Shown here: positions 27,036 through 36,939 of the stretch, in pieces
How positions within the stretch are numbered: position 1 is the stretch's first letter
How the letters are laid out: every line of letters begins with the position of its first letter
Notes under the pieces: model-generated
Told to the model about the DNA's origin: nothing
What the model saw: only the letters and a program-made list of their open reading frames with translations
Databases searched by the model: none
Made by a program: the position numbers and the translations under genes
Assembly: GCF_004121075.1 (NCBI RefSeq)
Contig: NZ_RHLN01000017.1
Span: 1 to 64,000, forward strand
Origin: Lutibacter sp. HS1-25
Lineage (GTDB): Bacteria; Bacteroidota; Bacteroidia; Flavobacteriales; Flavobacteriaceae
Length of the DNA: 64,000 nucleotides
Reading direction: 5' to 3'

Positions 27036-27680
27036 ATGAAAAAATTATTAGTATTAGCAATTATTACATTCGTAAACTTAACTGTATACAGTCAATCAGA
27101 TGCAAAAAAATTATTAGATGAAGTTGCCGCAAAAGTAGAAGCTTATAAAAATATTGAAATAGAATTTAATCATCGTTTAGACAATTCAGATGCTGATGTA
27201 CATCAACAAACACGAGGAAATGTAACTTTACAAGGCGATTTGTACCATTTAAATTATATGGGTACAGAACAAATTTTTGATGGTAAAAAAGTTTACTTAA
27301 TTATCCATGAAGATGAAGAAGTAATTATTCAAAGTCCTTCAAGTACAGAAGAAACTTTAACACCTTCAAAAATGTTTTCATTTTATAAAAATGGATATAC
27401 TTACAAAATGGGTGCTTTAGAAACCGTTAAAGGTATTAAAATACAATATGTAAAACTTATTCCAATAGACACACATTCTGAAATTGAAAGTGTTAAAGTA
27501 GGAATAGATGTAAAATCTAAACACATTTATACAATTATAGAAACTGGTAAAAATAAAACAGTTACAACGCTTGAAGTTCAATCGTTTAAAACAAACCAAC
27601 CTATTTCTCCAAAATTATTTGTTTTTGATGTTCAAAAGTATAAAACACAAAAAAAATACACCATTTCTGAACCAAAATAA
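27036..27680 (+). CDS. lolA: LolA-like outer-membrane lipoprotein carrier
   Basis: The 214-residue periplasmic protein has a signal peptide (LTVYSQ cleavage region) and the LolA half-barrel pattern: AAKVEAYKNIEIEFNHRL, RGNVTLQGDLYHLNYMGTEQIFDGKKVY, and EETLTPSKMFSFYKNGY. LolA ferries outer-membrane lipoproteins from the LolCDE exporter across the periplasm. Sequence similarity within this family is low, so the lipoprotein-carrier role is family-based. It lies 26 bases after ftsK and 5 bases before a lipopolysaccharide-permease homologue, an envelope-assembly context. Confidence 0.9.
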   Translation: MKKLLVLAIITFVNLTVYSQSDAKKLLDEVAAKVEAYKNIEIEFNHRLDNSDADVHQQTRGNVTLQGDLYHLNYMGTEQIFDGKKVYLIIHEDEEVIIQSPSSTEETLTPSKMFSFYKNGYTYKMGALETVKGIKIQYVKLIPIDTHSEIESVKVGIDVKSKHIYTIIETGKNKTVTTLEVQSFKTNQPISPKLFVFDVQKYKTQKKYTISEPK

Positions 27681-27685
27681 TAGCG

Positions 27686-29143
27686 TTGAAAATATTTGAT
27701 AAATATATTTTAAAAAGCTTTATACAACCCTTATTGGCTACATTTTTTGTAGTACTTTTTGTGTTAGTTATGCAAGCTCTTTGGCTGGCTTTTGACGAAA
27801 TTGCTGGTAAAGGTATCGATTTGGTTTTTATCCTAAAGTTCTTGGGCTATTTAGCATTAATGCTTACGCCTACCGCTTTGCCAATTGGTATATTACTTTC
27901 GTCTATTATGGCTTTGGGTAATTTGGCTGAAAACTACGAGTTTGCAGCAATGAAATCTGCTGGAATATCATTAAAAAGAGTGATTCGCCCATTGGTTATT
28001 TTGACCTTATTTTTAAGTGGCCTAAACTTCGTTTTTCTAAATAACATTTATCCTTGGGCTACTTTAAAGCAAAAGAATTTGTATTTAAATATGAAAATGA
28101 AAAAACCAGCCCTAGCTTTAGTTCCTGGTGCTTTCAATACAGATATTCCGGGGTTTAGCATCAAGTTTGAAGAAAAATATGGTGAAGATAAAAATTTGCT
28201 TAAAAATGTTCAAATAGCTGATTTAAACGGCGGAAAAGGAAAAATAAAAGTAATTACAGCTGCAAAAGGTACAATTTCATCAGATGAAGGCAGTAAGTAT
28301 ATGACACTTACACTTGAAGATGGTAACTATTATGAAGAACACGTTAAAAGAATGATGCTTCAAAAAGATAGAGAAAAAATGCCTGCATCAAATGCAACTT
28401 TTGAAAAATACACTATAAATATTGATGTTTCATCATTTAATGACAGTGAAAGTTTAAAAGATGAAAAAGTAAAAGAACATCACGGAATGTTAAGTGTTCA
28501 TCAACTAGATTCTATTTCTAAAATTAAAAAAATTTCATATGATGAATACATTGGTAATAGAGCTAAATCATTTTACTCAAATGTAAAAGGCAATAAATTA
28601 TATAAATATCCAGACTCTCTAATAAACAAAGATTTGGCTCCAGAAATATTAGAAAATTTCAATCTAAATAATCAAAATATTGTAATTAATGATGCCCTTC
28701 AAACTGTAAAAAGATATTATGAAAGAAGCAATAATGAAATTAAAATGTTTAAAGATCAACGTAAATTGTTAAATCTTTACGATTACGAATTTAATTATCG
28801 ATTTTCATTTTCATTGGCTTGTTTAGTCCTCTTTTTCATAGGTGCTCCTTTGGGTTCAATTATTAGAAAAGGTGGTTTTGGATTGCCTATGCTATTGGCA
28901 ATATTTATATTTGTAATTTACTTTTTCATCTCTCAATTCAGTAAAAATTTAGCTGAAGAAAGTGCCATTTCGGCTATTATAGGCAGCTGGATGTCTACAT
29001 TAATATTACTACCTTTTGGAATATTATTAACTTATAAAGCAACAAAAGGAATGGGAATTTTTAATATTGATGCCGTGATTGACAACTTTAAAAAATTCTT
29101 TGGAAAATTTACTAAAAAAATAAATTTAAACAATGAGCAATAG
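27686..29143 (+). CDS. LptF/LptG-family permease
   Basis: The 485-residue inner-membrane protein has the YjgP/YjgQ layout: three N-terminal transmembrane helices, a large periplasmic beta-jellyroll region (about 130-370), and three C-terminal helices. The opening KIFDKYILKSFIQPLLATFF and AENYEFAAMKSAGISLKR (cytoplasmic coupling helix) are diagnostic. It forms the LptB2FG extractor that pulls LPS from the inner membrane. Whether it is the F or the G subunit is not decidable here. The start is TTG 27686 because the family's first residues match exactly. It overlaps ribB by 11 bases. Confidence 0.93.
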   Translation: MKIFDKYILKSFIQPLLATFFVVLFVLVMQALWLAFDEIAGKGIDLVFILKFLGYLALMLTPTALPIGILLSSIMALGNLAENYEFAAMKSAGISLKRVIRPLVILTLFLSGLNFVFLNNIYPWATLKQKNLYLNMKMKKPALALVPGAFNTDIPGFSIKFEEKYGEDKNLLKNVQIADLNGGKGKIKVITAAKGTISSDEGSKYMTLTLEDGNYYEEHVKRMMLQKDREKMPASNATFEKYTINIDVSSFNDSESLKDEKVKEHHGMLSVHQLDSISKIKKISYDEYIGNRAKSFYSNVKGNKLYKYPDSLINKDLAPEILENFNLNNQNIVINDALQTVKRYYERSNNEIKMFKDQRKLLNLYDYEFNYRFSFSLACLVLFFIGAPLGSIIRKGGFGLPMLLAIFIFVIYFFISQFSKNLAEESAISAIIGSWMSTLILLPFGILLTYKATKGMGIFNIDAVIDNFKKFFGKFTKKINLNNEQ

Positions 29144-30272
29144 AAACGATATTAAATTAAATACAATTAAAGAAGCCATTGAAGATATTAAAAATGGTAA
29201 AATTGTAATTGTAGTTGATGATGAAAATAGAGAAAATGAAGGCGATTTTGTTGCTGCTGCAGATAAAGTAACTCCAAAAATGATCAATTTTATGGCAACT
29301 AAAGGACGTGGATTAATTTGTGCTCCTATCACTGAAAGTCGCTGTAAAGAATTGGATTTAAATTTAATGGTTGGTGTAAATACAGATCCGCTAGGTACTG
29401 CATTTACTGTTTCTGTAGATTATAATGGTATTGGCGTAACTACAGGAATTTCTGCAAAAGACCGATCAATTACTGTAAAAGCATTGGCCGATAAAAGAAC
29501 AAAGCCTCATGATTTAAGCAGACCTGGGCATATTTTTCCTTTAATAGCACGTGAAGGTGGTGTTTTACGTAGAACCGGCCATACGGAAGCTGCAATTGAC
29601 TTAGCGCGTTTAGCTGGACTTAACCCTGCTGGTGTTATTGTTGAAATTATGAATGAAGATGGTACAATGGCACGTTTACCTGAATTGGTGAAAATTGCCG
29701 AAAAACATGAATTAAAAATTGTTTCAATTGAAGATTTGGTTGAATATCGTATGCTTCACGATTCTTTAATTGAACTTGCCAAAGATTTTAATATAAATAC
29801 CAGATTTGGAGAATTTAGGTTAAGAGCTTATAAACAAACAACCAACAATCAAGTACATTTAGCACTTACTAAAGGTGAATGGGATAAAGATGAAGAAATA
29901 CTTGTAAAAGTAAATTCTACTTTAGTTAATAATGATATTTTAGGCACTTTAACCAAAAATCCAGACGATAAATTAAAAGGTGTTTTTGACGCAATTAACA
30001 ATGCTGGTAAAGGTGCTGTTGTTTTTATCAATCAAGAAAATCAATCATTTAATTTGTTAGCACGTTTAGAAATTTTGCAAAAAAGTCAGGCTAAAAACGA
30101 AAGCTATACTCCTAATTTAAAAATGGATGAAAAAGATTTTGGTATTGGTGCTCAAATTTTACACGAATTAGGAATTACAAAATTAAAAGTGCTTTCTAAT
30201 GCAACAACATACAGAAAACGTGTTGGTATGACTGGTTACGGCCTGGAAATAATTGAATATGTAAATTATTAA
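29133..30272 (+). CDS. ribB: DHBP synthase with degenerate GTP cyclohydrolase II domain
   Basis: The 379-residue protein has an intact N-terminal RibB domain (about 1-205): VVDDENRENEGDFV with the catalytic Glu, RPGHIFPL, and RTGHTEAAIDLARLAG. It makes 3,4-dihydroxy-2-butanone 4-phosphate from ribulose 5-phosphate for riboflavin synthesis. The C-terminal half (about 215-379) has the GCH II fold pattern (INTRFGEFRLRAYK, DFGIGAQILHELG, GYGLEIIEYV). However, the zinc-binding HSEC...RCDCG stretch is replaced by VNSTLVNNDILGTLTKNPDD, with no Cys, and RQEGRGIGL becomes NQENQSFNL. GCH II activity should be absent. It is part of the ftsK run. Confidence 0.93.
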   Translation: MSNRNDIKLNTIKEAIEDIKNGKIVIVVDDENRENEGDFVAAADKVTPKMINFMATKGRGLICAPITESRCKELDLNLMVGVNTDPLGTAFTVSVDYNGIGVTTGISAKDRSITVKALADKRTKPHDLSRPGHIFPLIAREGGVLRRTGHTEAAIDLARLAGLNPAGVIVEIMNEDGTMARLPELVKIAEKHELKIVSIEDLVEYRMLHDSLIELAKDFNINTRFGEFRLRAYKQTTNNQVHLALTKGEWDKDEEILVKVNSTLVNNDILGTLTKNPDDKLKGVFDAINNAGKGAVVFINQENQSFNLLARLEILQKSQAKNESYTPNLKMDEKDFGIGAQILHELGITKLKVLSNATTYRKRVGMTGYGLEIIEYVNY

Positions 30273-30287
30273 ATCTTATTTTTTGCG

Positions 30288-30998
30288 ATGAACAAATTAA
30301 TAATATGCTGTTTTTGTAGCCTCATTATTATTTGTAGTTGCACTACTTCAACAAAAAAAATTGAAAAACAACAACAACCTACAAAGGCTGATTTTGTTTT
30401 AAAAGGAAAACTGACAAGCTATTTGTCTGATAAAATATACTTAAATAAAATAATTGAGAATTCAATTACACCCATAGATTCAGCTCTTATTAAAAACAAT
30501 GAATTTGTATTTAATGGAGCTGTAATTTTTCCTGAACGTTTTTTATTAACTTTTGAAAACTATTCAGTTTCAACAATAATAATTGTTGAAAATACCCATT
30601 TTGAAATTGAAATCGACCCAAAAAATACTCAAGAGCCTATTATTACAAATTCTCCTTTAAATAATTTATTGAATGAATACAAACAAAATTCAAAAAATAT
30701 ATTTCATAAGTTAGATTTATTGTTTCCTGCATTTCAAAAAGCAAGGTTACAAAATGATGCTAAAAAATTGTCTGAAATTGGAGAAAAACTAAGAACAATT
30801 GAAAACGAATACAGAGACTATAGTTACAACTTTATTCTTGAAAACAAAAATTCGTATGTGTCTGCAATGGTATTACGAGATCAATTAAAGCTTATACCAA
30901 CAGACACTATACGAATTAAAAAATATTATAATTTGCTTTCTGAAAATGTTAAAAAATCTCCAGACGCGCAAATTATTGCGCTAAATCTAGAAAATTAA
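30288..30998 (+). CDS. DUF4369-type lipoprotein
   Basis: The 236-residue lipoprotein has a lipobox near IICSC and a DUF4369-like beta-sandwich (about 35-120: FVLKGKLTSYLSDKIYLNK, IDSALIKNNEFVFNGAV, IEIDPKN). A helical segment (about 125-236) follows. DUF4369 normally precedes a thioredoxin/TlpA domain, but none is present here. Signal and family place it at the inner face of the outer membrane or in the periplasm. It is the last gene of the ftsK run, 15 bases after ribB, and ends 9 bases from the convergent valS gene. Confidence 0.82.
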   Translation: MNKLIICCFCSLIIICSCTTSTKKIEKQQQPTKADFVLKGKLTSYLSDKIYLNKIIENSITPIDSALIKNNEFVFNGAVIFPERFLLTFENYSVSTIIIVENTHFEIEIDPKNTQEPIITNSPLNNLLNEYKQNSKNIFHKLDLLFPAFQKARLQNDAKKLSEIGEKLRTIENEYRDYSYNFILENKNSYVSAMVLRDQLKLIPTDTIRIKKYYNLLSENVKKSPDAQIIALNLEN

Positions 30999-31007
30999 CA
31001 CCTTATT

Positions 31008-33638
31008 TTACAAACTTGCTAAACTTGCTTTTATAGTTTCAATTTTAGCCAATGCATCAGCTTCTTTTTGACGTTCAAGGTTAATTACCTGCTCTGGTGC
31101 ATTAGATACAAATCTTTCATTACCTAATTTCTTTTGAACAGATAATAAAAATCCTTCATTGTATTTTAACTCTTCTAATAATTTTACTTTTTCAGCTTCA
31201 ACATCAATAGCATCACCCATTGGAATAAAATACTCGTTAGATTTTACTCTAAAACTAATGGCACTTTCTACTTTTTCTTGAACATAATTAATAGTAGAAA
31301 TGTTTCCTAATTTTTGAATTACCGAATCAAAATTTGAACTTACTTGGTCGTTATTTAAAATCGAAAACTCAATTTCGTTTTTAAATGCAATGTTTTTATC
31401 TTTTCTAACAGTTCTAATTCCAGAAATAACTTCAGAAGCAATTTTAAACTCTTGAATTAAATTTTCATTTACATCAATAAATTTTGGATATGATGCAATT
31501 ATCAAGGCTTCTTCAGGAGTTCTTTCTGAAATATTTTGCCAAATTTCTTCAGATAAAAATGGCATATACGGATGTAACACTTTTAAATTATCTTCTAAAA
31601 ATGAAATTACTGATTTTAGTGTTTTGGCATCAATTGGTTGTTGATAAGCTGGTTTTACCATTTCTAAAAACCAAGATGAAAAATCGTCCCAAATTAATTT
31701 GTAAATGCTCATTAAAGCCTCACTAACTCTGTATTGCTCAAAAGACTTCTCTAAGTCTAACAATGTTTGTTGAAACTTAGCCTGATACCAATCTATGGCA
31801 ATTTTAGACGACTGTGGCTGCTCAATAGTTTCAGAAACTTCCCACCCTTTTATCAAACGGAAAGAGTTCCATATTTTATTAGAAAAATTACGCCCTTGTG
31901 CACATAAATCTTCATCAAACAACAAATCGTTACCAGCAGCAGAACACAACAACATTCCCACACGAACACCATCTGCACCATATTTTTCAATCAAGCCAAT
32001 TGGATCTGGTGAATTTCCTAATTGTTTAGACATTTTTCTACCTTTTTCATCACGTACAATTCCTGTAAAATATACATTGGTAAAAGGTTTTTCATTTCTA
32101 AATTCGTAACCTGCAAAAATCATACGAGCTACCCAAAAGAAAATAATATCGGGTCCTGTAACTAAATCGTTTGTTGGATAATAGTAGTTAATCTCATCAT
32201 TATCTGGATAACGGATACCATCAAAAACTGATATTGGCCACAACCACGAAGAGAACCAAGTATCTAAAGCATCTGGATCTTGTGTTAAATCAGCACTTGT
32301 TAATTGTTGGTTATTTGTTTTTTCTTTTGCCAATTCCAATGCTTCTTCAATAGACTCAGCAATCACAAAATCTTCTACACCATCACCATAAAAATAAGCC
32401 GGAATTTGATGTCCCCACCATAACTGACGAGAAATATTCCAATCTCTAATATTTTCTAACCAATGCTTGTAAGTACTGTTATAATGCTTTGGAAAAAACT
32501 TAATTTCTTCATCTTCTAAAACTGCTTTTAAAGCAGGTTCAACAATGGTATCCATTTTTAAAAACCATTGCGCAGAGATTTTAGGTTCAATTACTTCTTT
32601 AGTTCTTTCAGAAGTTCCAACTTTATGCATATGTTGTTCAACCTTTACCAAATAACCTAATTTGTCTAATTCTTTGGTAATTTCTTTTCTAACTACAAAA
32701 CGATCTTTTCCTTCATAATGCAATCCAAAAGAATTTAAAGAAGCATCATCATTAAAAATATCGATAACTTCTAAATTGTGTTTTTCTCCTAAAATTTTAT
32801 CGTTTTGATCGTGTGCAGGCGTTACTTTTAAACAACCCGTACCAAACTCAATATCAACATATTCGTCTTCAATAATTGGAATTACTCTACCAACAATAGG
32901 CACAATGGCTTTTTTACCTTTTAAATGTGTAAAACGCTCATCGTTAGGATTTATACAGATTGCTGAATCACCTAAAATAGTTTCAGGACGCGTAGTTGCA
33001 ATAGTTAACACATCATCACTACCTTCAATTTTATAATTTAAATAGTATAAATTACCTTGTCTTTCTTCATAAATAACTTCTTCATCAGACAAAGTTGTTT
33101 TAGCTGAAGGATCCCAGTTAACCATTCTGTAACCACGGTAAATCAAGCCTTTTTTATACAAATCGATAAAAACTTTTGTAACAGCCTGGTTCAAATCATC
33201 ATCCATTGTAAACTTAGTACGTTCCCAATCGCATGAAGCACCCAATTTTTTTAACTGCTCTAAAATAATACCTCCGTGTTCATCTGTCCATTCCCAAGCG
33301 TATTTTAAAAACTCATCACGCGTTAAGTCTGCCTTATTAATACCTTGTTCTTTTAATCTAGCCACAACTTTAGCCTCAGTAGCAATTGAAGCGTGGTCTG
33401 TTCCTGGCACCCAACAAGCATTGAACCCTTTTAAACGAGCTCTTCTAATTAAGACATCCTGAATTGTATTATTTAACATATGCCCCATATGTAAAACACC
33501 TGTTACGTTTGGTGGTGGTATTACAATAGTATATGGTTCTTTATCATTAGGAACAGAATGAAAATAATTATTTTTCATCCAGTAATCATACCATTTTCCT
33601 TCAACATCCTGAGGATTGTATTTTGTAGCTAAACTCAT
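31008..33638 (-). CDS. valS: Valyl-tRNA synthetase
   Basis: The 876-residue class I enzyme has the HIGH-type motif [14 protein letters not shown] (near residue 45), an editing (CP1) domain, [12 protein letters not shown] as the KMSKS loop, and a C-terminal coiled-coil arm (about 805-876) typical of ValRS. The tRNA-binding anticodon domain starts at about 620. Length is normal. ATG at 33638; a promoter box with a good -33 partner lies 28 bases upstream, and the gene diverges from the DUF1573 gene. Confidence 0.98.
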   Translation of the reverse strand: MSLATKYNPQDVEGKWYDYWMKNNYFHSVPNDKEPYTIVIPPPNVTGVLHMGHMLNNTIQDVLIRRARLKGFNACWVPGTDHASIATEAKVVARLKEQGINKADLTRDEFLKYAWEWTDEHGGIILEQLKKLGASCDWERTKFTMDDDLNQAVTKVFIDLYKKGLIYRGYRMVNWDPSAKTTLSDEEVIYEERQGNLYYLNYKIEGSDDVLTIATTRPETILGDSAICINPNDERFTHLKGKKAIVPIVGRVIPIIEDEYVDIEFGTGCLKVTPAHDQNDKILGEKHNLEVIDIFNDDASLNSFGLHYEGKDRFVVRKEITKELDKLGYLVKVEQHMHKVGTSERTKEVIEPKISAQWFLKMDTIVEPALKAVLEDEEIKFFPKHYNSTYKHWLENIRDWNISRQLWWGHQIPAYFYGDGVEDFVIAESIEEALELAKEKTNNQQLTSADLTQDPDALDTWFSSWLWPISVFDGIRYPDNDEINYYYPTNDLVTGPDIIFFWVARMIFAGYEFRNEKPFTNVYFTGIVRDEKGRKMSKQLGNSPDPIGLIEKYGADGVRVGMLLCSAAGNDLLFDEDLCAQGRNFSNKIWNSFRLIKGWEVSETIEQPQSSKIAIDWYQAKFQQTLLDLEKSFEQYRVSEALMSIYKLIWDDFSSWFLEMVKPAYQQPIDAKTLKSVISFLEDNLKVLHPYMPFLSEEIWQNISERTPEEALIIASYPKFIDVNENLIQEFKIASEVISGIRTVRKDKNIAFKNEIEFSILNNDQVSSNFDSVIQKLGNISTINYVQEKVESAISFRVKSNEYFIPMGDAIDVEAEKVKLLEELKYNEGFLLSVQKKLGNERFVSNAPEQVINLERQKEADALAKIETIKASLASL

Positions 33639-33665
33639 TTTGGTCTAATTTTTGTAAGTAATTTG

Positions 33666-33694
33666 CAAATGTACAATTATAACACATAACACAA
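33666..33694 (-). promoter_or_regulatory. Promoter of valS (TTG-N18-TACATTTG on the minus strand)
   Basis: On the plus strand CAAATGTA (33666-33673), an 18-base spacer and CAA (33692-33694) read as TTG-N18-TACATTTG on the minus strand, a near-perfect Bacteroidota promoter. The transcript would start about 20 bases upstream of the valS ATG. Confidence 0.7.
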
Positions 33695-33700
33695 AATATT

Positions 33701-33729
33701 TTGAAAGCATAAAAAAATAACTAACTTTG
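33701..33729 (+). promoter_or_regulatory. Promoter of the DUF1573 gene (TTG-N18-TAACTTTG)
   Basis: TTG at 33701-33703 and TAACTTTG at 33722-33729 with an 18-base spacer match the Bacteroidota consensus. The box ends 21 bases before ATG 33751. It lies back to back with the valS promoter. Confidence 0.72.
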
Positions 33730-33750
33730 TACATCAAAAAAATATAAATA

Positions 33751-34200
33751 ATGAAAAAAATATTGACATTACTTTTTATTGGATTTGTTGCATTTTCAGT
33801 AAAAGCACAAGAAGTAAAACCAGCAGAAGTTGCTGTAGACCCAAATGCTCCTGTAATTGAATTTGAATCTGACGTTATTGATTACGGAAAGATCGATCAA
33901 GGTGCTGATGGAGTTCGTGTTTTTAAGTTTAAAAACACTGGAAAATCACCTATTACAATTGAAAGAGTACAATCTAGTTGTGGTTGTACAGTACCTGAAA
34001 AACCTGAAGCGCCTGTTTTACCAGGTCAAAGTGGTGAGATTAAGGTAAAATATGATACCAACAGAATTGGTGGTTTTTCAAAAGAAATTACTGTTTTTTC
34101 AAATGCTTCAGAGCCTCAGAAAAAAATACGCATTAAAGGTATTATTATTAAAGCTGAATCTCCAGTAGCTAAAGACAAACCAACCGTTTCTTCAAAGTAA
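33751..34200 (+). CDS. DUF1573-domain exported protein
   Basis: The 149-residue protein has a signal peptide (FSVKAQE) and one DUF1573 beta-sandwich: FESDVIDYGKIDQGADGVRVFKFKN, SSCGCTVPEKPE, and IKVKYDTNRIGGFSKEITVFSN. The SSCGC pair is a family hallmark, perhaps a disulfide or a metal site. This is an Ig-like fold of the Bacteroidota periplasm. No function is established. Single gene between two promoters and a terminator; strong promoter and good codon use suggest high expression. Confidence 0.92.
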   Translation: MKKILTLLFIGFVAFSVKAQEVKPAEVAVDPNAPVIEFESDVIDYGKIDQGADGVRVFKFKNTGKSPITIERVQSSCGCTVPEKPEAPVLPGQSGEIKVKYDTNRIGGFSKEITVFSNASEPQKKIRIKGIIIKAESPVAKDKPTVSSK

Positions 34201-34216
34201 GAAACTTAAGTGATAT

Positions 34217-34252
34217 AAAAAAAGGCTTCAATTTATTTTGAAGCCTTTTTTT
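34217..34252. terminator. Bidirectional terminator overlapping a stop codon
   Basis: The stem AAAAAAAGGCTTCAA pairs with TTGAAGCCTTTTTTT around a TTTATT loop, so a T run follows the stem on either strand. The stop codon of the minus-strand aspartic protease (34233-34235) lies in the loop, so its last codons are part of the hairpin. Confidence 0.9.
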
Positions 34253-35585
34253 GTGCTATTGCATCTCTTAATTTAAAACTATACTGATAGTCAATTCCAT
34301 CTCTTTCAACTACCAATTCTATTTTTGTATTTTCTTTTTCATAAAATTTAGCAACTATTTCATCTAATTTTAAATCGTATGTATATTTACCATTAATTTT
34401 AATTAAAACATCTCCTGGCCTTACCCCTGCTTCATAAGCTGGAGAATCTTTTCTTAAATTTTCTACCCTGTAAGTAGGCTTAAATATAAATTTATAATTA
34501 TAGTCTAAAGTGACTTTAAATCCATTAGTTGGTGTTTCACCTTTATATGAAATGGCGCCTTGATCTTTTTCTTTTACCAATATTTTTCCGTTATAAACCA
34601 ACTCAATACCACTCATATTATACCTAAATGGTTCTTTATATCTTGAACCTTTTTTAAAGGTGATTTTATTATTTTGATAATCAAACAATACCGTAAATCT
34701 TTTTAAAATTCCGGCTCCTATACTTCCATTTCTTTCTTCAAACTGCAAAGCACTTCCTATTGATGACGAATCTGGATAAGAAACTGTAGGGTTTTTAAAC
34801 TCAAAAGTACCCATTATCAGGCTTTCAATTTTACTGCGTTTACCTGTAACAACACCACTTAATCCTTCACCTAAAAAATCATTAAAATAGTATTCTGGAG
34901 ATATTATATCTGAATGAGAATTTTCAAATAACCACAAAGCATCACTCCCACCAGAATCTATTAACAATTTAACTGGTGTAATTTTAGATGAATTTTCATT
35001 AAGTTTAACCCCAACATTAATGTAAGGTTTCAACATTCTAAACTCAATTTTAAAAGTTTCACACTTTCTACAATTGTTATAATTATAACTATCGGGACTA
35101 TAAAAAGTTAATTTTTTGGTGCTATAATTTATTTTTACCGAAAAATCTTTTAAAATTTCATAGCCAATAATTCCATGTATAGTAAGGCCCATTTTTGACG
35201 ATAAATCAAAATTATCATTTGATATAACATACAATTTTTCATTTCTACTAACTATATTTGGCAGTTTAAATTCATTTCCGGTAGATAAAATTGCATCAAC
35301 AGACTCTTCACTTCCAAGACCTTTCAATTTCTTTTTTTCAACATTTTTTAAAACAACCGAATCCTGTTCATTTAAATTAAATAGTAAGGTCGAACCTACA
35401 CCTGAATCTAAAATAAAATTCAATTTACGACCATTTACTTCCATAGGAAAAACAATTAAATTACTTGAAAATTTGAAAGAAATTGTTTGCTTTTTAACTC
35501 CATCTAACATTATAAAATTGTTTTGAGCAGTTACATTACAAATTACAAGTATTACGAAGACGATATAAAAATACTTTTTATTCAA
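34233..35585 (-). CDS. Retropepsin-like aspartic protease with PDZ domain
   Basis: The 450-residue protein has a signal peptide (IVFVILVICNVTAQ), two retropepsin-like halves with FILDSGVGSTL (near residue 57) and LLIDSGGSDALW (near 208), and a C-terminal PDZ domain (about 368-440: RKDSPAYEAGVRPGDVLIKI). The two DSG motifs replace the usual DTG. Such proteins are common in Bacteroidota, but the substrate is unknown. The start is TTG 35585, since the signal peptide begins immediately and no ATG is near. Its last codons lie in a terminator hairpin. Confidence 0.88.
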   Translation of the reverse strand: MNKKYFYIVFVILVICNVTAQNNFIMLDGVKKQTISFKFSSNLIVFPMEVNGRKLNFILDSGVGSTLLFNLNEQDSVVLKNVEKKKLKGLGSEESVDAILSTGNEFKLPNIVSRNEKLYVISNDNFDLSSKMGLTIHGIIGYEILKDFSVKINYSTKKLTFYSPDSYNYNNCRKCETFKIEFRMLKPYINVGVKLNENSSKITPVKLLIDSGGSDALWLFENSHSDIISPEYYFNDFLGEGLSGVVTGKRSKIESLIMGTFEFKNPTVSYPDSSSIGSALQFEERNGSIGAGILKRFTVLFDYQNNKITFKKGSRYKEPFRYNMSGIELVYNGKILVKEKDQGAISYKGETPTNGFKVTLDYNYKFIFKPTYRVENLRKDSPAYEAGVRPGDVLIKINGKYTYDLKLDEIVAKFYEKENTKIELVVERDGIDYQYSFKLRDAIAQKKASK

Positions 35586-35739
35586 AATAATTAATTTATT
35601 TTTCTATAAAATACAAAATAAAACGCTAATTCTCTTATATTTTATACTATTTTTAATTTTAGAAAATAGTAGGTTTTATTCAAATTTATGAATTAAAATT
35701 CGCAATTTTGCGCCACTAAAGCAATTAACTAAAATTACA

Positions 35740-36939
35740 ATGCCAAAAATTTCAAATACGGGTAAAAATATGCCCGAATCACCTATAAGAAAACTTGTTC
35801 CATTTGCTGAAAAAGCAAAGAAAAATGGTATAAAAGTTTTTCATTTAAATATTGGTCAACCTGATATTAAAACACCTAGTTGTGCATTAGAGGCAGTTAA
35901 AAATAATACTATTGAAGTACTTGCTTATAGTAGTACCGACGGTTCTCCAAGTTACCGTGAAAAATTAGCAAATCATTATTTTGCAAAAAATAATATAAAA
36001 ATAAATGCTGATGACATTATAATAACCACAGGAGGTTCTGAAGCTTTATTATTTTCGCTTGGAAGTATTACAGATCCAGGTGATGAAATTATTATTCCTG
36101 AACCATTTTATGCAAATTACAATGGGTTTTCATCATCATTAAGTGTAAAAATTGTTCCAATCACTTCAAAAATTGAAAACAACTTTGCCTTACCTGATGT
36201 TGAAGATTTTGAAAAATTAATTACACCAAAAACCAAAGCTATTTTAATATGTAACCCTGGTAATCCAACAGGTTATTGTTATTCAGAAGCTGAACTACAG
36301 CAATTAGCCTCTATGGTTAAAAAACATGACATATTTTTAATTGCAGACGAAGTTTACAGAGAGTTTATTTATAATGAAGATGCGAAACATCATTCTGTTT
36401 TAGGAGACTTTGGATTAGAAGAACATGCAATATTAATAGATTCTGTTTCAAAACGTTACAGTATGTGCGGCGCACGTATTGGTTATTTAATTTCAAGAAA
36501 TAAAGAAGTTATGGTAACCGCTAGAAAATTTGCACAAGCACGTTTAAGTCCACCAACTTATGCACAAATAGCAAGTGAAGCTGCTTTAGATACACCAAAA
36601 TCTTATTTTGATGAAGTAATTGTTGAATATAAAGGTCGTAGAGATTTATTAATTCAAGAATTAAATAAAATTGAAGGAGTAAAAGCTACAACACCTATGG
36701 GTGCTTTTTACTGTATTGTAGAATTGCCTGTTGATAATGCTGAAAAGTTTTCGCAATGGTTGTTAGAAGATTTTTCAGATAACAATGAAACTGTAATGGT
36801 TGCTCCGGCTGCTGGTTTTTACTCAACGCCAGGACTTGGACTAAATCAAGTTCGTGTTGCGTATGTTCTAAAAAAAGATGATCTAAAAAGATCTGTAGCG
36901 CTTTTAAAAATTGCACTTTCAAAATACAATAATAAATAA
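35740..36939 (+). CDS. Class I/II PLP-dependent aminotransferase (aspartate-type)
   Basis: The 399-residue fold-type I enzyme has NIGQPDIKTP, STDGSPSYREKLA, NPGNPTGYCYSEAEL, the PLP lysine in DSVSKRYSMCGARIG (Lys238), and ARLSPPTYAQIA. The closest match by motif is to the aspartate/aromatic aminotransferase group (AAT-I), but the donor amino acid cannot be fixed by eye. murB follows directly, its TTG start abutting the aminotransferase stop. The pair is likely co-transcribed, which would tie amino-acid and cell-wall metabolism. Confidence 0.93.
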   Translation: MPKISNTGKNMPESPIRKLVPFAEKAKKNGIKVFHLNIGQPDIKTPSCALEAVKNNTIEVLAYSSTDGSPSYREKLANHYFAKNNIKINADDIIITTGGSEALLFSLGSITDPGDEIIIPEPFYANYNGFSSSLSVKIVPITSKIENNFALPDVEDFEKLITPKTKAILICNPGNPTGYCYSEAELQQLASMVKKHDIFLIADEVYREFIYNEDAKHHSVLGDFGLEEHAILIDSVSKRYSMCGARIGYLISRNKEVMVTARKFAQARLSPPTYAQIASEAALDTPKSYFDEVIVEYKGRRDLLIQELNKIEGVKATTPMGAFYCIVELPVDNAEKFSQWLLEDFSDNNETVMVAPAAGFYSTPGLGLNQVRVAYVLKKDDLKRSVALLKIALSKYNNK

